From Anaerolineae bacterium (GTDB lineage: Bacteria > Chloroflexota > Anaerolineae > 4572-78): a DNA stretch of 5,199 bases. The stretch spans positions 1-5,199 of the forward strand of contig JALVZI010000034.1 of the NCBI GenBank assembly GCA_027022125.1, written 5' to 3'. The translations under genes and the position numbers were made by a program. Below are positions 1 to 5,149 of this stretch, in pieces (within the stretch, counting starts at the first letter, position 1; the number at the start of each line of letters is the position of its first letter). The notes under the pieces are model-generated. The model was not told the DNA's origin. It made no database searches and saw only the letters and a list, made by a program, of their open reading frames with translations.

Positions 1-101
1 GATATACACAGATAAACACTGATTTTCTATTTTTCAGTGAACTGATTGAACCTTTTTGCCGGTGCACAAAAATTACCGCAACCAACTCTGATTCTTGGTT
101 A

Positions 102-182
102 TGTCATTCCCGCGAAAGCGGGAATCCATCATTTTCTGCTGTGGATTCCGGATAATTTCCTACAGAAATTTTCGGAATGACA
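102..182. repeat. Foldback intergenic repeat (palindromic element)
   Basis: The ends TGTCATTCC (102-110) and GGAATGACA (174-182) are perfect inverted repeats. Inside lies a perfect 8-bp hairpin, ATTCCCGC/GCGGGAAT (106-113 and 118-125), closed by a GAAA tetraloop. A second possible stem pairs GGAATCCA (121-128) with TGGATTCC (142-149). These stems overlap, so the element can adopt alternative folds. It resembles the widespread ATTCCCGC-GAAA-GCGGGAAT class of intergenic repeats found in several bacterial phyla. It has no coding capacity, and I see no convincing target-site duplication. It may be a small non-autonomous mobile element, but this is inference. Confidence 0.6.
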
Positions 183-200
183 TTTAAAATCCGAAAAATC

Positions 201-221
201 TGTGACTGAATTTCAGTCACA
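201..221. repeat. Small hairpin downstream of dnaK
   Basis: TGTGACTGAA (201-210) and TTCAGTCACA (212-221) are perfect inverted repeats around a single base; a realistic fold keeps about 8 bp with a 5-nt loop. Read on the minus strand, the hairpin is followed by GATTTTTC. It could therefore act as a weak backup terminator beyond the strong dnaK terminator. The T run is short and interrupted, so the terminator role is only a possibility. Confidence 0.4.
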
Positions 222-225
222 CAAA

Positions 226-265
226 AAGTTTCAACAAGTTTCAATTATCACGCCTCACGTTTCAC
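226..265. repeat. Short tandem repeats (10-mer pair, then 7-mers)
   Basis: Two adjacent 10-mers, AAGTTTCAAC (226-235) and AAGTTTCAAT (236-245), differ at one base. They are followed by TCACGCC (248-254), TCACGTT (255-261) and a partial TCAC (262-265), which has a 7-bp period. Apart from the repeats listed here, positions 1-334 contain no supportable gene or RNA. Confidence 0.55.
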
Positions 266-334
266 AAAAATTGTTGGCAAAAGCGTAAAATCTGTCAATG
301 CGATTTGGTAACCACTGAATCGTGCCCAATCTCC

Positions 335-369
335 ATAAAAAACGGGGTGAACCCAATGGATTCACCCCG
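335..369 (-). terminator. Intrinsic terminator of dnaK
   Basis: A perfect 9-bp stem, CGGGGTGAA (343-351) with TTCACCCCG (361-369), encloses a 9-nt loop that can add two further G-C pairs after one mismatch. On the minus strand the stem is followed directly by six T residues (337-342) and then AT. The dnaK stop codon lies 18 bp upstream in the direction of transcription. This is a textbook Rho-independent terminator, and it suggests dnaK ends its transcript here. Confidence 0.88.
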
Positions 370-387
370 AAAGTGTGTTTCTGTGGT

Positions 388-2301
388 TTACGCTTCGGTA
401 AATTCGCCTTCGATGACATCTTCATCGCTGCCGGAGGCTTCGCCGCCGGTGTTACCGTTGGGAGCCGCGCCATCACCCGGGGCGGCTTGCGGACCCGCCT
501 GCTGGTACGCCGCTTGCCCAATCTGCGACAGAGCTTGCTGCAAGGCTTCGCTGGTGCTGACGATTTGACCTTTGTCGTCGGTTTCCAGCGCCTTTTTCAC
601 CGCTTCGATTTTACTTTCGACATCGGCTTTCAGGCTGGCATCCACATTATCGCCCAAATCGCGCAGCGTTTTCTCCGCCTGATAAACCAGGTTGTCCGCC
701 ATATTCCGCGCTTCGATGAGCGCTTTCCGTTCGCGGTCGGCATCGGCATTCTGTTCGGCTTCTTTCACCATACGGTCGATGTCGCTTTCGCTGAGGTTGG
801 TGCTGGCAGTGATGGTGATTTTCTGCTCTTTGCCGGTTGCTTTGTCCTGCGCGGTCACGTGCAAAATGCCGTTGGCATCAATATCGAAAGTCACTTCGAT
901 TTGCGGAATGCCGCGCGGCGCGGGCGGAATACCATCCAACCGGAAGCGTCCGAGCGTCATATTGTCTGCCGCCAGCGGGCGTTCGCCCTGCAACACGTGA
1001 ATATCCACAGCAGTTTGGTTGTCGGCGGCGGTGCTGAAAATTTCGCTCTTTTTGGTGGGAATGGTGGTATTCCGTTCAATCAGTTTGGTCATCACCCCAC
1101 CCATCGTTTCCACGCCGAGACTCAACGGGGTCACGTCGAGCAGCAGCACGTCTTTCACATCACCGGCGAGCACACCACCCTGAATTGCCGCGCCAATGGC
1201 AACAACTTCATCGGGGTTAACGCCTTTGTGCGGTTCTTTGCCGCCGGTCAGTTTTTTGACCAGTTCCTGCACCATCGGCATACGGGTGGAACCGCCGACC
1301 AGCACCACTTCATCAATATCACCGGCTTTCAACCCGGCATCTTTCAGCGCGTTGTGGAAAGGTTTCTCAACCCGTTTCAGCAGGTCTTCGGTCAGTTGCT
1401 CGAATTTGCTGCGGCTCAATCGCAGTTGCAGATGTTTCGGACCGCTGGCATCGGCGGTGATGTACGGCAGGTTAATTTCGGTTTCCATCATGCTGGAAAG
1501 TTCGATTTTCGCTTTTTCTGCCGCTTCTTTCAGCCGCTGCAACGCCTGTTTATCTTTGCTCAGGTCAATACCCTGATCTTTTTTGAATTCCGCGACCATC
1601 CATTCCACGATGCGCTGGTCCCAGTCATCGCCACCCAAATGGGTGTCGCCGCTGGTAGATTTCACTTCGATGACACCATCGCCCACTTCCAGCAGGCTCA
1701 CGTCAAACGTGCCACCACCGAGGTCGAACACCAAAATGGTTTCGTTCGATTTTTTGTCCAGACCATACGCCAATGCGGCGGCGGTCGGTTCGTTGATGAT
1801 GCGGCGCACGTTCAACCCGGCAATTTTACCGGCATCTTTGGTTGCCTGCCGCTGGCTATCGTTAAAATACGCGGGCACGGTAATAACCGCATCGGTGACG
1901 GTTTCACCCAGATAGGCTTCGGCGTCGGTTTTCAACTTCTGCAAAATCATCGCCGAAATTTCCTGCGGGGTGTAGGTTTTGTTCACCACCGGAATTTTCA
2001 CACGGGCATCGCCCTGCGGACCTTTTTCCACTTTATATGAAAGGTGTTTTATTTCGTCCGCCACCTCATCATATTTGTGCCCCATCAGGCGTTTTACAGA
2101 ATAGATGGTGTTATCAGAGTTGGTGACTGCCTGCCGTTTGGCGGTCTGCCCCACCAACCGTTCTCCGTTTTTATTGAATGCCACCACACTGGGCGTTGTG
2201 CGCCCCCCTTCGCTATTGGCGATGACAGTGGGGTCGCCCCCTTCCATAACCGCTACCACACTGTTCGTTGTTCCTAAGTCAATTCCAATTATTTTCGACA
2301 T
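388..2301 (-). CDS. dnaK: Molecular chaperone DnaK (Hsp70)
   Basis: This is the ATP-dependent cytosolic Hsp70 chaperone, which binds exposed hydrophobic segments and cycles with DnaJ and GrpE. It is 637 aa, a normal full length. The ATPase domain (about 1-380) shows phosphate-1 motif GIDLGTTNS (6-14), catalytic-type Lys70, NEPTAAALAYG (170-180), phosphate-2 motif FDLGGGTFD (192-200) and adenosine motif VVLVGGSTRMP (332-342). The linker DVLLLDVTPLSLG (384-396) leads into the substrate-binding beta domain, a helical lid, a Gly/Ala/Pro-rich tail and the terminal EDVIEGEFTE motif. The insertion after Lys70 that Bacillota DnaK lacks is present. The ATG at 2299-2301 is chosen over one 12 codons upstream because AAAGGAGA (2308-2315) lies 6 nt before it and MSKIIGIDLGTT is the family's normal N-terminus. 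No grpE or dnaJ adjoins it here, and the gene ends at a strong terminator, so it looks monocistronic on its 3' side. Confidence 0.98.
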   Translation of the reverse strand: MSKIIGIDLGTTNSVVAVMEGGDPTVIANSEGGRTTPSVVAFNKNGERLVGQTAKRQAVTNSDNTIYSVKRLMGHKYDEVADEIKHLSYKVEKGPQGDARVKIPVVNKTYTPQEISAMILQKLKTDAEAYLGETVTDAVITVPAYFNDSQRQATKDAGKIAGLNVRRIINEPTAAALAYGLDKKSNETILVFDLGGGTFDVSLLEVGDGVIEVKSTSGDTHLGGDDWDQRIVEWMVAEFKKDQGIDLSKDKQALQRLKEAAEKAKIELSSMMETEINLPYITADASGPKHLQLRLSRSKFEQLTEDLLKRVEKPFHNALKDAGLKAGDIDEVVLVGGSTRMPMVQELVKKLTGGKEPHKGVNPDEVVAIGAAIQGGVLAGDVKDVLLLDVTPLSLGVETMGGVMTKLIERNTTIPTKKSEIFSTAADNQTAVDIHVLQGERPLAADNMTLGRFRLDGIPPAPRGIPQIEVTFDIDANGILHVTAQDKATGKEQKITITASTNLSESDIDRMVKEAEQNADADRERKALIEARNMADNLVYQAEKTLRDLGDNVDASLKADVESKIEAVKKALETDDKGQIVSTSEALQQALSQIGQAAYQQAGPQAAPGDGAAPNGNTGGEASGSDEDVIEGEFTEA

Positions 2302-2339
2302 TGTTCGTCTCCTTTCAATCGAATTGGCACACACCAAGA

Positions 2340-2449
2340 TTGCTCACAATGAGTGCTCAAATTTCAGTTTCATTGTAACGGCACTGCATTAGATTTACGC
2401 TAGAATCATATTAAAAGAATGATAATATGGCATGGTTCATTGACACCAA
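2340..2449 (-). promoter_or_regulatory. Candidate dnaK promoter and operator region
   Basis: Read on the minus strand, the best-spaced promoter pair I find is TTGGTG (2444-2449), 16 bp, then TATTAT (2422-2427). The -35 is poor. A second -10-like hexamer, TACAAT (2372-2377), lacks a good -35. Downstream of both, an imperfect 21-bp dyad (2340-2360) has 6 of 10 matching pairs. It includes GAGTGCT on the plus strand, the core of one half-site of the HrcA operator CIRCE, but the matching half at 9-nt spacing is missing. A heat-shock repressor site is plausible by gene identity, but the sequence does not establish one. Confidence 0.22.
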
Positions 2450-2482
2450 AATCACCTTGACCACACTTTTGTCAACAACTTT

Positions 2483-2503
2483 CGTGATGCGTGATGCGTG
2501 ATG
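2483..2503. repeat. Heptamer tandem repeat (CGTGATG)x3
   Basis: Three perfect head-to-tail copies of CGTGATG lie in the divergent gap between dnaK and tsaE. The unit is 7 bp, the same period as the other short arrays in this window, though the sequence differs. Confidence 0.85.
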
Positions 2504-2581
2504 GTTTGGGCGACCGGCGGTGTTCGCGGCGGATAAACGTTTTGCGGCATTTACCTCACGCAATACCCGCAGGGCACAGGC

Positions 2582-2597
2582 GTCGCAAAGTCGCAAA
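2582..2597. repeat. Octamer tandem repeat (GTCGCAAA)x2
   Basis: Two perfect adjacent copies of GTCGCAAA sit just before the GGGGCGAAGC hairpin. This is a minor repeat of the same general kind as the heptamer arrays. No function is evident. Confidence 0.55.
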
Positions 2598-2599
2598 GC

Positions 2600-2624
2600 A
2601 GGGGCGAAGCGGCGCTTCGCCCCT
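2600..2624. repeat. Perfect 11-bp hairpin repeat
   Basis: AGGGGCGAAGC (2600-2610) pairs perfectly with GCTTCGCCCCT (2614-2624) around a GGC loop. It lies upstream of both divergent genes, so it is not placed as a terminator for either. Its right arm belongs to a 10-bp sequence, TCGCCCCTAC (2617-2626), that recurs inverted at 2714-2723 on the far side of the large palindrome. Confidence 0.7.
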
Positions 2625-2651
2625 ACAAAAACAACTCACCGGGCAATGGTA

Positions 2652-2710
2652 TTTTGCCGATTTCACCCTTCAATACACCCTGCGGGCTATGCAGGATGAA
2701 ATCGGCAAAA
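2652..2710. repeat. Palindromic dispersed repeat, copy 1
   Basis: Perfect 14-bp arms, TTTTGCCGATTTCA (2652-2665) and TGAAATCGGCAAAA (2697-2710), enclose a 31-bp core that holds the small palindrome CCCTGCGGG. After one mismatch the stem continues for about three more pairs. The inner 55 bp (2654-2708) recur at 5095-5149 with 50 of 55 identical bases in the same orientation. It has no coding capacity. It behaves like a REP- or MITE-type intergenic element, but mobility is inferred only from the second copy. Confidence 0.8.
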
Positions 2711-2717
2711 TCCGTAG

Positions 2718-2738
2718 GGGCGACCTTTATGGTCGCCC
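2718..2738. repeat. Perfect 8-bp hairpin repeat
   Basis: GGGCGACC (2718-2725) pairs perfectly with GGTCGCCC (2731-2738) around TTTAT. The preceding GTAGGGGCGA (2714-2723) is the inverted partner of 2617-2626, so this hairpin closes a nested set of palindromes spanning 2600-2738. The rest of the stretch to the promoter shows no gene. Confidence 0.65.
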
Positions 2739-2815
2739 GAAACAGGGCAACCACAAGATTCAAGGCGGACACAGTACACTGAGCAATTACTTTTTGTGGA
2801 TTATCTCCATCGGTT

Positions 2816-2843
2816 TTGAAGTATGTTGGGAAACTTGTATAAT
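2816..2843 (+). promoter_or_regulatory. Sigma-A type promoter of the tsaE operon
   Basis: TTGAAG (2816-2821) and a perfect TATAAT (2838-2843) are 16 bp apart. Transcription would start near 2850, giving a leader of about 30 nt that contains AAAGGAG (2861-2867) before the ATG at 2880. This also argues against the in-frame ATG at 2823, which lies inside the promoter. Confidence 0.7.
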
Positions 2844-2879
2844 GGAAAGGATATTGGCAAAAAGGAGCCGCCGCGCCAA

Positions 2880-3734
2880 ATGACGCAATACTCGGAATTT
2901 ACCCTGACCACCCGCAGCGAAACCGAAACCCGCCGGTTGGGCGCGCTGTTGGGCACACTGGCAACCCCGGCGGAAGTCATCGCACTGACGGGCGATTTGG
3001 GCGCGGGCAAAACCCGATTCGCGCAGGGGTTCGGGCGGGGGCTGGGCGTGCCCGCCGATGAAGTCATCAACAGCCCAACTTTCACGCTCATCAACCAATA
3101 TCAGGGGCGATTAACCTGCTACCACATCGACCTCTATCGCCTCACCTCCGCCGCCGAAGCCGAAACGCTGGGGCTGGACGACCTTTTTTATGCCGACGGC
3201 GTCTGTCTGGTGGAATGGGCAGACCGCATCCCCGCCGAATTGCCCGCCGACCGCGTGGAAATCGAACTGCATCATCTCAGCGAAACCGAACGGAAAATCA
3301 CTGTGCGCGCCATCGGCACACAATTCGCCGCGCAGGTAAAACAGTTACAAATTTTATGGAAACAGGAGCAAAATATGAGTAACCCCATCCGCAAATTGGA
3401 CGCAGTCCCCATCAACCCGGTGGAATCCGCAGAAAAAACTTCCATTCAAGTGCTCATCAGCCCCGATGAAGCCCCGAATTTTGCCATGCGCCGGTTCATT
3501 ATGGAACCGGGCGGCGGTATGCCCAAACATACCAACGCCGTCGAGCACGAACAATTTGTGCTGCGCGGGCGGGCGCGGGTCGGCATCGGCGATGATGTGT
3601 TCGAGGTGGAAGCCAACACCGCGCTTTTCATTCCCGCCGGAACCCCGCACTGGTATCAGGTGCTGGGCGATGAACCATACGAATTTCTGTGTCTGGTTCC
3701 CAACCAAACGGATGAGGTCACTATTCTGGAATGA
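2880..3734 (+). CDS. tsaE: TsaE ATPase with in-frame C-terminal cupin domain
   Basis: TsaE is the cytosolic P-loop ATPase that works with TsaB and TsaD to place the threonylcarbamoyl group on A37 of ANN-decoding tRNAs (t6A). The ORF is 284 aa; TsaE proteins are usually about 150-165 aa. Residues 1-165 are TsaE: Walker A GDLGAGKT (38-45), SPTFTL (65-70), HIDLYR (82-87) and VEW (111-113). Residues 166-284 form a complete single cupin with IPAGTPHW (251-258). The ATG at 2880 is chosen because AAAGGAG (2861-2867) precedes it and because the upstream ATG at 2823 lies in the promoter. Between the domains, AGGAG and an in-frame ATG (3375) could start the cupin separately, and a TGG codon (3357-3359) is one substitution from a stop. 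The pair may thus be a fusion, two genes that lost a stop, or a dual-product gene. The stop overlaps tsaB by 4 bp. The TsaE call is very safe; the fusion is uncertain. Confidence 0.93.
   Translation: MTQYSEFTLTTRSETETRRLGALLGTLATPAEVIALTGDLGAGKTRFAQGFGRGLGVPADEVINSPTFTLINQYQGRLTCYHIDLYRLTSAAEAETLGLDDLFYADGVCLVEWADRIPAELPADRVEIELHHLSETERKITVRAIGTQFAAQVKQLQILWKQEQNMSNPIRKLDAVPINPVESAEKTSIQVLISPDEAPNFAMRRFIMEPGGGMPKHTNAVEHEQFVLRGRARVGIGDDVFEVEANTALFIPAGTPHWYQVLGDEPYEFLCLVPNQTDEVTILE
3375..3734 (+). CDS. Possible separately started cupin-domain protein
   Basis: This is the C-terminal 119 aa of the preceding ORF, listed because it has its own start signals. AGGAG (3364-3368) lies 6 nt before ATG 3375, better spaced than the SD of tsaE itself. 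The product is a self-contained small cupin. Motif 1 runs from GGGMPKHTN to HEQFVLRG, with H52, N54, E59 and G65 in the usual spacing. Motif 2 is IPAGTPHW, with H92. The second His of the usual HxH pair is Asn here, so metal binding would use an altered set or a neighbouring His/Glu. The substrate cannot be told from sequence. Its position between tsaE and tsaB, with a 4-bp overlap into tsaB, means its translation probably couples to that of tsaB. It may exist only as part of the fusion. Confidence 0.45.
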   Translation: MSNPIRKLDAVPINPVESAEKTSIQVLISPDEAPNFAMRRFIMEPGGGMPKHTNAVEHEQFVLRGRARVGIGDDVFEVEANTALFIPAGTPHWYQVLGDEPYEFLCLVPNQTDEVTILE

Positions 3735-4393
3735 TTCTCGCCATTGACACCGCTACCGAATTTGCCGGACTGGCGCTTCTGTCCGCTGAAAAATTGCTGG
3801 CGGCAGAAATTTGGCACGCCGGTCGAAACCACACCGTCGAGTTTGCCCCGCGTTTGCACACCCTGCTGACACGCGCCGCCATAACCCCCGCCGACCTGAC
3901 GGGGATTGCCGTCTGTGTCGGACCCGGCTCATACACCGGCGTGCGCATCGGGGTGGCGCTGGCAAAAGGGCTGGCACTGCCGAACCAACTGCCCGCCGTC
4001 GGCGTTTCATCGCTGGAAATCACCGCCCATCCCCACCGCAACCAACCGCTGCCCGTGCAAGCGATTGTCCGCGCCGGACGAAAACGCATCATCACCGCGC
4101 AATTCAACCGGGTAGACGGCGTTTGGGTCGAAACGGAAGCGGCACGCATCACCACCGTGGCAGAACTGGCAGCATCGCTGACCGAACCGGTGCTGGTCGC
4201 CGGTGAATTTTCTGCCGCCGAAGCGGAAATTTTGCGCGCCGAAAGCGGCGGGCGGGCGCGGGTCGTCGGCGCGGGCGAGCGCACCCGTCACCCCGGCGTG
4301 CTGGCGGCGCTCGGCGCGGAAAAACTCGCCGCGGGCGCATCCGGCGTACTCGCCGAATTGCAGCCGCTGTATATGAAAAATCCGGGCGAGTGA
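3731..4393 (+). CDS. tsaB: t6A synthesis protein TsaB (YeaZ family)
   Basis: TsaB is the non-catalytic ASKHA-fold partner that dimerises with TsaD (YgjD/Kae1 family) and, with TsaE, supports t6A37 formation on tRNA in the cytosol. The 220-aa length fits the family. Visible marks are the N-terminal LAIDTAT (3-9), the hallmark GPGSYTGVRIG (64-74), the following LAKGLALP helix, and a C-terminal PLYMKNP like the family's usual PxYLR ending. The start codon is fixed by the ATGA overlap with the upstream stop (3731-3734), which implies translational coupling; there is no good separate SD. TsaD itself is not in the window. Part of the middle region (about 105-180) is poorly conserved in the family and gives no further functional clue. 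The identification is secure from motifs plus the tsaE and rimI neighbours. Confidence 0.95.
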   Translation: MILAIDTATEFAGLALLSAEKLLAAEIWHAGRNHTVEFAPRLHTLLTRAAITPADLTGIAVCVGPGSYTGVRIGVALAKGLALPNQLPAVGVSSLEITAHPHRNQPLPVQAIVRAGRKRIITAQFNRVDGVWVETEAARITTVAELAASLTEPVLVAGEFSAAEAEILRAESGGRARVVGAGERTRHPGVLAALGAEKLAAGASGVLAELQPLYMKNPGE

Positions 4394-4396
4394 GTT

Positions 4397-4431
4397 GGTG
4401 ATTGGTCATTTGTCATTTGTCACTGGTCATT
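4397..4431. repeat. Heptamer array after tsaB
   Basis: Five consecutive 7-mers in register follow the tsaB stop by 3 bp: GGTGATT, GGTCATT, TGTCATT, TGTCACT, GGTCATT. The units differ by one or two bases. No hairpin or T run typical of a terminator is seen, so transcription may continue into rimI. Confidence 0.8.
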
Positions 4432-4441
4432 CGCCCATTCG

Positions 4442-4504
4442 TGAAACTTTGGACTTGAAACTTTGGACTGACCGTAACCTTGAACCTTGAACACAAAACT
4501 TTGA
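4442..4504. repeat. Heptamer array running into rimI
   Basis: Nine 7-bp steps keep one register. TGAAACT-TTGGACT occurs twice (4442-4469), then GACCGTA, ACCTTGA twice (4477-4490), ACACAAA and ACTTTGA (4498-4504). The first four units are a perfect 14-bp duplication; later ones are looser. The array covers both candidate TTG starts of rimI (4480 and 4501) and the upstream in-frame stop TGA (4456-4458). Confidence 0.7.
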
Positions 4505-5013
4505 ACCTCCGCCCGATGACCACCGCCGATTTGCCGCAGGTGATGGCAATCGAGCGTGCATCGTATGCCACGCCATGGGAAGAGGCGGCATACCGGCAGG
4601 CGCTCGGCAGCGAGCAAGCGTATCTGGATGTGGTCACATTTCGGGGAGAAATTGTGGGCTACAGCGGCATGTGGCATTTTGTGGACACGGTTCATCTGGG
4701 AACCATCGTCAGCCACCCGGCGGCGCGGGGAAAAGGCATCGGCGAGTTGCTGCTGGTAAATGTCATCGCCCGTGCCACCGATTTAAACGCGGAACACGTC
4801 ACGCTGGAAGTTCGCCCGTCGAACCACCCGGCGCGCGCATTATATGAAAAATACCACTTCTCGGAGGTCGGCTATCGAAAAAACTATTATCGGGATAAAG
4901 AAGACGCGCTATTGATGACCAGCCCGCCACTGCGCAACCTGGATTTTCAGGCAATGGTTCGCGCCAATTTTGAGGCGGCACTGGCGCGATTGGCGCAACA
5001 TTTCGGCGAGTGA
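4480..5013 (+). CDS. rimI: RimI-type N-alpha-acetyltransferase (GNAT)
   Basis: This is a GNAT-fold enzyme expected to transfer acetyl from acetyl-CoA to a protein N-terminus; RimI acetylates ribosomal protein S18 in Escherichia coli. Seen in the 177 aa (numbered from TTG 4480) are first strand LNLRPMTTADLPQ (8-20), IERASYATPW (24-33), acetyl-CoA loop RGKGIG (83-88), and the RimI-like LEVRPSNHPARALYEKYHF (109-127) containing E110, N115 and Y122, then GYRKNYY and EDALLM. A short helical tail (about 153-177) follows the core. The start is uncertain: TTG 4480 or TTG 4501 would keep the first strand, while ATG 4516 would cut into it. None has a clear SD, and an in-frame stop at 4456 limits further extension. 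It sits 86 bp after tsaB, an association common in t6A gene clusters. The S18 substrate is assumed by homology. Confidence 0.92.
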   Translation: MNLEHKTLNLRPMTTADLPQVMAIERASYATPWEEAAYRQALGSEQAYLDVVTFRGEIVGYSGMWHFVDTVHLGTIVSHPAARGKGIGELLLVNVIARATDLNAEHVTLEVRPSNHPARALYEKYHFSEVGYRKNYYRDKEDALLMTSPPLRNLDFQAMVRANFEAALARLAQHFGE

Positions 5014-5016
5014 CTG

Positions 5017-5063
5017 TTTTCGTATTGCGTATTTCGTTTGCGTAAAACCACGCAACACGCAAT
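5017..5063. repeat. Heptamer repeats with inverted partner after rimI
   Basis: TTTTCGT, ATTGCGT and ATTTCGT (5017-5037) and then TTGCGT (5038-5043) follow the rimI stop. ACGCAAC and ACGCAAT (5050-5063) are the same motif inverted. TTGCGT (5038-5043) pairs with ACGCAA (5050-5055) across AAAACC, and ATTGCGT (5024-5030) can pair with ACGCAAT (5057-5063). No T run follows, so this is not a convincing terminator. Confidence 0.65.
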
Positions 5064-5094
5064 TCACCAGTAACTGCTCATGTGCGGTGGTATA

Positions 5095-5149
5095 TTGCCG
5101 ATTTCACCCTTCGATACGCCCTGCGGGCTACTCAGGATGAAATCGGCAG
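5095..5149. repeat. Palindromic dispersed repeat, copy 2
   Basis: This is the second copy of the 55-bp repeat found at 2654-2708, in the same orientation, with 5 differing bases. The arms TGCCGATTTCA (5096-5106) and TGAAATCGGCA (5138-5148) remain perfectly paired; four of the five differences lie in the core and one is the last base. It is 81 bp downstream of rimI. Confidence 0.8.

Noticed and set aside
322..2040. A 572-codon open frame on the plus strand opposite dnaK
   Set aside because: It lies antisense to an unmistakable, full-length dnaK, and the start sits beside the dnaK terminator. Its translation is rich in Phe, His, Gly and Arg with no recognisable domain. Long antisense frames opposite Hsp70 genes are a known by-product of their codon use.
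2302..2337. A dnaK start 12 codons upstream
   Set aside because: The extra residues MVCANSIERRRT are foreign to DnaK, and the strong SD at 2308-2315 would lie inside the coding sequence.
2333..2360. A full CIRCE element upstream of dnaK
   Set aside because: Only one half-site core is present; nothing like TTAGCACTC lies at the 9-nt spacing.
2483..2503. A CRISPR array
   Set aside because: The repeat units are 7 bp with no spacers; none of the repeats in the window has the unit length or spacing of CRISPR.
2411..2596. A 61-codon minus-strand frame between dnaK and tsaE
   Set aside because: It runs through the CGTGATG heptamers and one octamer unit and ends across the putative dnaK control region. 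It has no ribosome binding site or conserved features.
2823..2879. A longer tsaE with 19 extra N-terminal residues
   Set aside because: The upstream ATG overlaps the promoter spacer between -35 and -10, whereas ATG 2880 has AAAGGAG ahead of it and gives the usual TsaE N-terminus.
2491..2883. A 130-codon plus-strand frame across the divergent gap
   Set aside because: It consists largely of the palindromic repeats and overlaps the tsaE promoter, SD and start. Its openness is chance in repeat DNA.
3721..4284. A 187-codon minus-strand frame opposite tsaB
   Set aside because: It is antisense to a clearly identified tsaB, low in complexity (Ser, Ala, Thr and Arg) and without family motifs.
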